Assembly: GCA_002294045.1 (NCBI GenBank)
Contig: DBEP01000088.1
Span: 38,169 to 46,614 of the forward strand
Direction of reading: 5' to 3'
From: Lachnoclostridium sp. UBA903
GTDB lineage: Bacteria > Bacillota > Clostridia > Lachnospirales > Lachnospiraceae
Length of the DNA stretch: 8,446 nucleotides
The notes under the pieces were generated by a model. That model saw only the letters and a list, made by a program, of their open reading frames with translations. It had not been told where the DNA came from and searched no databases. Of the stretch, positions 5,566 through 8,446 are shown one piece after another. Within the stretch, counting starts at the first letter, position 1. Every line of letters starts with the position of its first letter. The translations under genes and the position numbers were made by a program.

Positions 5566-6543
5566 TTATCCCGGGATTCTTTCTTGTGACATCCGGAACT
5601 GCTTTGGGGTCATTTGATACTTCTCCTTAAAAACACGGTGAAAATAGCTTGTATTATCATACCCTACCACTGCAATGATATCCGCTACCGTCAATTTGGT
5701 GTTCGCCAATAACTCCACCGTTTTATTAAACCGTTTCATTTGCAGCAGTTCTTTATAAGTATGTCCGGTATTCCGTTTGATTAATTTACTTAAGGAGTAA
5801 ACCGACTGGTTCAATTCTTTTGCAAGCTTTGTCAGACTCGCTTCCCTGTAATTTTCTTCTATATAACGAAGTACCGACAGCGTTACATAATTATCATAAG
5901 GATTATTTCCTGTCTGTTCTATTTTATCCGTATAATTTAACAGCTGCAAAAACAATAATCCCATTGTGGTCTGGTTGATTTTATGGTTATTGGGCTGTTT
6001 ATTCAACAAGGACCAGATCATATTTTCAATCAGGTTTTGTACCGGTAAAATGCCTGCAACCTTAAAATACAGGTAACTTGCCTTACCCGTGTCCTTTCTC
6101 AGGGAATCTACAATAAAATTTTTCAGCATATTTTCTCCCTTTAGCATGCTGAAGGCAACATCAAAGAATTCAGGCAGTACAATAAAATTAATGGCAATAT
6201 CTCTCTCCCCGGCAGGTAATATCTCCTGGCAGGCATTCTGATTTAAAAACAATAAATCACCTTCCTCCAGGACAACATAGCTTATGTCGTTTATGATATG
6301 GGTAGTTCTCCCCTTGCACATATAGATAATTTCCACATAATTATGTTTATGCTTGGGAAAATGGGTAAATCTGGTGTGGGTCCTTACATCAATCAGTTTT
6401 CCTTTATCCAGCATCTTTTTACTGTCAATGATGAATTCTTTCTGGGTTGTATATAAATTTTTCTCAACGGAATTTTTTCCGGCTAAAATCAGCTCTTCTT
6501 CCTCCGTTATTTTTTCCAGCCTGTGTATCAATTCCTCATTCAT
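5566..6543 (-). CDS. AraC-family transcriptional regulator with cupin sensor domain
   Basis: This 325-residue one-component DNA-binding regulator has two parts. Residues ~50-130 form a cupin-type AraC ligand-binding domain, with the His-rich HFPKHKHNYVEIIYMCKG (61-78) and EEGDLLFLNQN (93-103). Residues ~220-320 form the double helix-turn-helix domain, with SLTKLAKELNQSVYSLSKLI in the first HTH and the family signature ADIIAVVGYDNTSYFHRVFK (287-306) before MTPKQFR. The length is normal. It lies downstream of, and in the same orientation as, the microcompartment genes, separated by 139 nt that contain its own promoter-like sequence (TTGGTC, 18 nt, TATACA on the minus strand, 6569-6598). AraC proteins commonly activate adjacent catabolic operons, so control of the microcompartment operon is plausible but inferred. 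The inducer is unknown. Confidence 0.92.
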   Translation of the reverse strand: MNEELIHRLEKITEEEELILAGKNSVEKNLYTTQKEFIIDSKKMLDKGKLIDVRTHTRFTHFPKHKHNYVEIIYMCKGRTTHIINDISYVVLEEGDLLFLNQNACQEILPAGERDIAINFIVLPEFFDVAFSMLKGENMLKNFIVDSLRKDTGKASYLYFKVAGILPVQNLIENMIWSLLNKQPNNHKINQTTMGLLFLQLLNYTDKIEQTGNNPYDNYVTLSVLRYIEENYREASLTKLAKELNQSVYSLSKLIKRNTGHTYKELLQMKRFNKTVELLANTKLTVADIIAVVGYDNTSYFHRVFKEKYQMTPKQFRMSQERIPG

Positions 6544-6567
6544 AAAATCACCGCCCGTCTGAACAGT

Positions 6568-6598
6568 CTGTATATCCTGTATATAAATGAAAGACCAA
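6568..6598 (-). promoter_or_regulatory. Promoter candidate for the AraC gene with tandem CTGTATAT repeats
   Basis: Read on the minus strand, TTGGTC (complement of 6593-6598) and TATACA (complement of 6569-6574) are 18 nt apart. On the plus strand CTGTATAT occurs twice, at 6568-6575 and 6577-6584, spaced 9 bp and overlapping the -10. AraC-family proteins often bind direct repeats, so autoregulation is possible. A further palindrome, CTGTACAG, lies at 6616-6623. Confidence 0.35.
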
Positions 6599-6635
6599 AC
6601 ATAAATTGCTATTTCCTGTACAGCCTCATTTCTTT

Positions 6636-6685
6636 TAGTACAACGATCTCGAAATTTGTGTAGGTAATTTCAGAACGTTGTACTA
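6636..6685. repeat. Long stem-loop overlapping the eutP stop codon
   Basis: TAGTACAACG (6636-6645) pairs perfectly with CGTTGTACTA (6676-6685). Inside it TCT pairs with AGA, and GAAATT (6651-6656) with AATTTC (6666-6671), around a 9-base loop. This gives about 19 base pairs with one mismatch and one bulged base. The outer arm includes the TAG stop of the GTPase gene. No T-run follows on either strand, so a standard intrinsic terminator is unlikely. It may protect the 3' end of the operon mRNA, be a processing site, or be a regulator-binding dyad upstream of the AraC gene. Confidence 0.65.
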
Positions 6686-7117
6686 GTACTCTGTAGCCCT
6701 TAAATACTTTAATAATGTCTCTATTCCTTCTCCCGTACAGGCACTTACAAAGAATATTCTCTCGCAGCCTGCCAGCAAAAGCCACTGCTCGGCTCTTAAC
6801 GGATTGGCTTCAGGCCGGTCAATCTGGGTTACGATGCCGATTACTTCCCGGTTGACCAGGCTTGTAATATTAGGACTGTACAGGGAATACTGTTCCGTAG
6901 CACTTATAAGCAGCCCGACTACGTCCGCTTCATAAGCATACAGGGCCAAGGCTCCTGCCAGTACTTTATTTTCCGCGTATTCACCCGGCGTGTCTATAAG
7001 TACATCCTGGTAATTCATATATTGTGTTTTTTGATAATTGAGCTGTTCTCCCCGTAAAGCCTGACTTAATGTGGTTTTACCGCATTCACTTCTGCCCATC
7101 AGTATTATTTTTTTCAT
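6683..7117 (-). CDS. eutP: EutP/PduV-family GTPase
   Basis: This 144-residue small P-loop GTPase has the size and sequence pattern of EutP/PduV accessory proteins of bacterial microcompartment operons. Walker A is GRSECGKT (8-15), the switch II DxxG motif is DTPG (42-45), the base-recognition motif is TQID (97-100) in place of the classical NKxD, and SACTGEG (125-131) occupies the G5 position. TQID in the G4 slot is, as I recall, usual for this family. It is cytosolic or microcompartment-associated, and its exact role is not settled even in studied systems. Its ATG overlaps the stop of the upstream shell-protein gene (ATGA), indicating translational coupling. Its own stop codon lies in the arm of the long stem-loop at 6636-6685. 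In this setting it belongs to a glycyl-radical microcompartment locus rather than an ethanolamine locus, so the symbol reflects family only. Confidence 0.9.
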   Translation of the reverse strand: MKKIILMGRSECGKTTLSQALRGEQLNYQKTQYMNYQDVLIDTPGEYAENKVLAGALALYAYEADVVGLLISATEQYSLYSPNITSLVNREVIGIVTQIDRPEANPLRAEQWLLLAGCERIFFVSACTGEGIETLLKYLRATEY

Positions 7118-7491
7118 GTTCTGGTTATTTCACAAACGCTGAAATCCAGTTTTTCTTTTGTATAATCTACGATTGCCTTAAGAGACGTATCTACTTCCGA
7201 AACAGTACCGGTTACGATTAAAGTCCCGCTGAACCGGTCCACAAAGCCGATTTCCACACCCGATGTTTTAATTGCAATGTCACCGGCAATAATGGCAGTT
7301 TCGCTGGGAGTCATGGTTACAATGCCGATGGCCGCTTTCGAATAATCCAGCGCCGGATTCAGCCCCAGTTTCTGGTATAAAACCGTATCGGGGTTGGCAA
7401 TAACATGGGCAATTGTAATTTGTTTCCCCGGTACAATTTCCTGAATAATCCTCATTTTATTTTCATTTGCTATAATATCCTGAATATTCAT
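7114..7491 (-). CDS. eutS: Microcompartment shell protein, EutS/PduU type
   Basis: This is a single BMC-domain hexamer-forming shell protein of the circularly permuted EutS/PduU type. The 125-residue product follows E. coli EutS closely: RIIQEIVPGKQITIAHVIA (14-32), AIGIVTMTPSETAIIAGD (54-71), and GFVDRFSGTLIVTGTVSEV (82-100). Compared with the E. coli protein it carries about twelve extra N-terminal residues (MNIQDIIANENK), which might be a short tail on the hexamer face. I chose the ATG at 7491, preceded by AAGGGTG (complement of 7496-7502), over an in-frame TTG at 7518, which has no clear ribosome binding site. It lies 118 nt downstream of the activase gene and overlaps the GTPase gene by 4 nt. 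It would form one facet type of the shell, with other shell genes presumably outside the window. Confidence 0.92.
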   Translation of the reverse strand: MNIQDIIANENKMRIIQEIVPGKQITIAHVIANPDTVLYQKLGLNPALDYSKAAIGIVTMTPSETAIIAGDIAIKTSGVEIGFVDRFSGTLIVTGTVSEVDTSLKAIVDYTKEKLDFSVCEITRT

Positions 7492-7609
7492 TTTACACCC
7501 TTGCACTTTCTCTATCAATATCTGTTTTTACACTTCACAGCATGGCTGCCGTCATGCAGCCTCGAATGGCGCATGAAAGTCCGGGAAAACCTTCCTCTGA
7601 AGCCCCCGT
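7492..7609 (-). other. Intergenic segment with a small GC-rich hairpin
   Basis: These 118 bases separate the activase and the shell gene inside what looks like one operon. GGCTGC (7544-7549) and GCAGCC (7556-7561) form a perfect 6-bp stem with a 6-base loop. There is no T-run, so it is not an intrinsic terminator. It may be an RNA-processing or stability element. No gene is supported here. Confidence 0.4.
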
Positions 7610-8395
7610 CTACCCGCCGATTTGGCATTGCAATCCGGAGGTCCGGGCTGCTTTCAGCAATTCTTCCATATACTCGTTATCCGGAGGTTCCAGATGTGCC
7701 AGGGTATATTCCCTGCCAAGTCCTTCGTATTTGTCCTGCCCCAACCGGTGATAAGGCAGCAAATGGAGTTCCTTTACCCCGGGCAGGGATTTTGCAAATA
7801 CAGCAATTGCTTTTATTTCTTCTTTTGTATGGTTAAAGGTGGGAACAACCGGTACCCGTATAATGAGATTGGCACCTGTTTCCGCAATCTTTCTTGCATT
7901 TTCCAGGATTAACGCATTGGACTTTGTTGTAAATTCTTTATGTTTTCCGCTGTCCATATGCTTAATGTCCATTAAAAAGACATCCAGACAGGGAAGATAT
8001 CTTTTAATCACCTCAAAATCCGCGTACCCCGTGCTTTCCATGGCCGTATGAATTCCGTGTTCCTGACAGGCTTTTAATAAGCTGACGGCAAATTCCGGCT
8101 GGCAGAGAGCCTCTCCCCCGGATAAGGTTACACCTCCGCCGGATCTACGGTAATAGGGCATATCTTTTTTAATTTCTTCCATGACTTCTTCTACGGTAAC
8201 ATCACGTCCGGTAATTTTGGGTTTTTCCTGCACCATCATGGTCTGAATGTCATATTCCTGGGATTCCGGGTTGCAGCACCACCTGCACCGGAGCACACAG
8301 CCCTTCAGGAAGACAATGGTACGTATTCCCGGCCCGTCATGGACGGAAAAACGCTGTATGTCAAAAATCCGTCCTTTCACCTTCATCACATCCAT
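7610..8395 (-). CDS. Glycyl-radical enzyme activating protein (radical SAM, CutD-like)
   Basis: This 261-residue radical SAM enzyme uses a [4Fe-4S] cluster and S-adenosylmethionine to place the glycyl radical on its partner enzyme. It starts with the family signature GRIFDIQRFSVHDGPGIRT (8-26). The cluster motif CVLRCRWC supplies Cys33, Cys37 and Cys40, followed by CNPESQ. SGGE at 92-95 contacts SAM. Many activases of this group are about 300 residues and carry a ferredoxin-like insert with extra Fe-S clusters after residue ~50. Here that stretch is short and has no cysteines, so only the SAM cluster is expected. The ATG at 8395 follows AAGGAGG (complement of 8407-8413) at 11 nt. The frame stays open to the window edge, but the family N-terminus supports this start. 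Followed by eutS- and eutP-type genes, it probably serves a microcompartment glycyl-radical enzyme encoded just upstream, possibly choline TMA-lyase (CutC). A diol dehydratase partner is also possible. Confidence 0.92.
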   Translation of the reverse strand: MDVMKVKGRIFDIQRFSVHDGPGIRTIVFLKGCVLRCRWCCNPESQEYDIQTMMVQEKPKITGRDVTVEEVMEEIKKDMPYYRRSGGGVTLSGGEALCQPEFAVSLLKACQEHGIHTAMESTGYADFEVIKRYLPCLDVFLMDIKHMDSGKHKEFTTKSNALILENARKIAETGANLIIRVPVVPTFNHTKEEIKAIAVFAKSLPGVKELHLLPYHRLGQDKYEGLGREYTLAHLEPPDNEYMEELLKAARTSGLQCQIGG

Positions 8396-8446
8396 TTCAA
8401 TCTGTTCCTCCTTTTTTCCGGCTGCTAGTACTGCGTTGCGTAAGTT

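Noticed and set aside
6636..6685. Intrinsic terminator at the end of the microcompartment operon
   Set aside because: The stem is strong but no T-run follows on either strand. It was kept as a stem-loop of unknown role.
7492..7518. TTG start at 7518 for the shell protein, adding nine residues
   Set aside because: EutS proteins are shorter, there is no ribosome binding site before the TTG, and AAGGGTG precedes the ATG at 7491.
7535..7609. In-frame extension of about 24 codons after the activase TAG stop (readthrough or recoding)
   Set aside because: Related activases normally end with a QIGG-like C-terminus, as here, and no recoding signal is seen. The extension looks fortuitous.
1..8446. 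CRISPR array, tRNA, rRNA, phage or intact IS element
   Set aside because: No regularly spaced repeats, cloverleaf, ribosomal RNA signature, integrase or transposase sequence was seen on either strand.

Overview
The window looks like a chromosomal segment of an anaerobic, low-to-mid-GC Firmicute, most likely a member of the Clostridia (Lachnospiraceae-like). The reasons are the AT-rich intergenic DNA, strong AAGGAGG-type ribosome binding sites, a Csp-type subtilase of the kind found in spore-forming Clostridia, and the end of a glycyl-radical-enzyme microcompartment operon. No rRNA, tRNA, CRISPR array or intact insertion sequence was seen.

Layout. (1) 23-661, minus strand: a small SGNH/GDSL esterase-type hydrolase with its own sigma-A-like promoter at 725-753. 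(2) 662-1314: a gene-poor stretch with short repeats, a terminator-like hairpin and a possible gene remnant. One 32-bp piece copies the 3' end of the SGNH gene with 29/32 identity. (3) 1315-2849, plus strand: the most interesting unit. A strong promoter (TTGACT-17-TATAGT) leads into what I read as a crcB-type fluoride riboswitch, whose 3' aptamer strand is shared with an intrinsic terminator. After the terminator come a 40-codon ORF with a CxxxC motif and a cation:proton antiporter of the Na_H_Exchanger family. (4) 2850-3242: an AT-rich region with a probable coding remnant, a perfect 14-bp palindrome and an AT hairpin. (5) 3219/3243-4940, plus strand: an intracellular-type S8 subtilase with an intact Asp/His/Ser triad. 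(6) 4974-5025: a long imperfect palindrome between convergent genes. (7) 5053-8395, minus strand: read in transcription order, a radical-SAM glycyl-radical-enzyme activase, an EutS/PduU-type microcompartment shell protein, an EutP/PduV-type GTPase, an AraC-family regulator and a small uncharacterised protein.

How they fit together. The right-hand block is the promoter-distal end of a glycyl-radical microcompartment (GRM) locus that continues beyond the right edge. The activase would install the glycyl radical on a lyase or dehydratase encoded upstream, EutS would contribute to the shell, EutP is an accessory GTPase, and the AraC protein is a candidate regulator. The gene order resembles choline-type (cut, GRM1) loci, but the substrate cannot be decided from this window. 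The left-hand block is a predicted fluoride-response unit: fluoride binding would stabilise the aptamer, suppress termination and switch on the small ORF and the antiporter. The 40-residue ORF inside it is the best candidate here for something undescribed.
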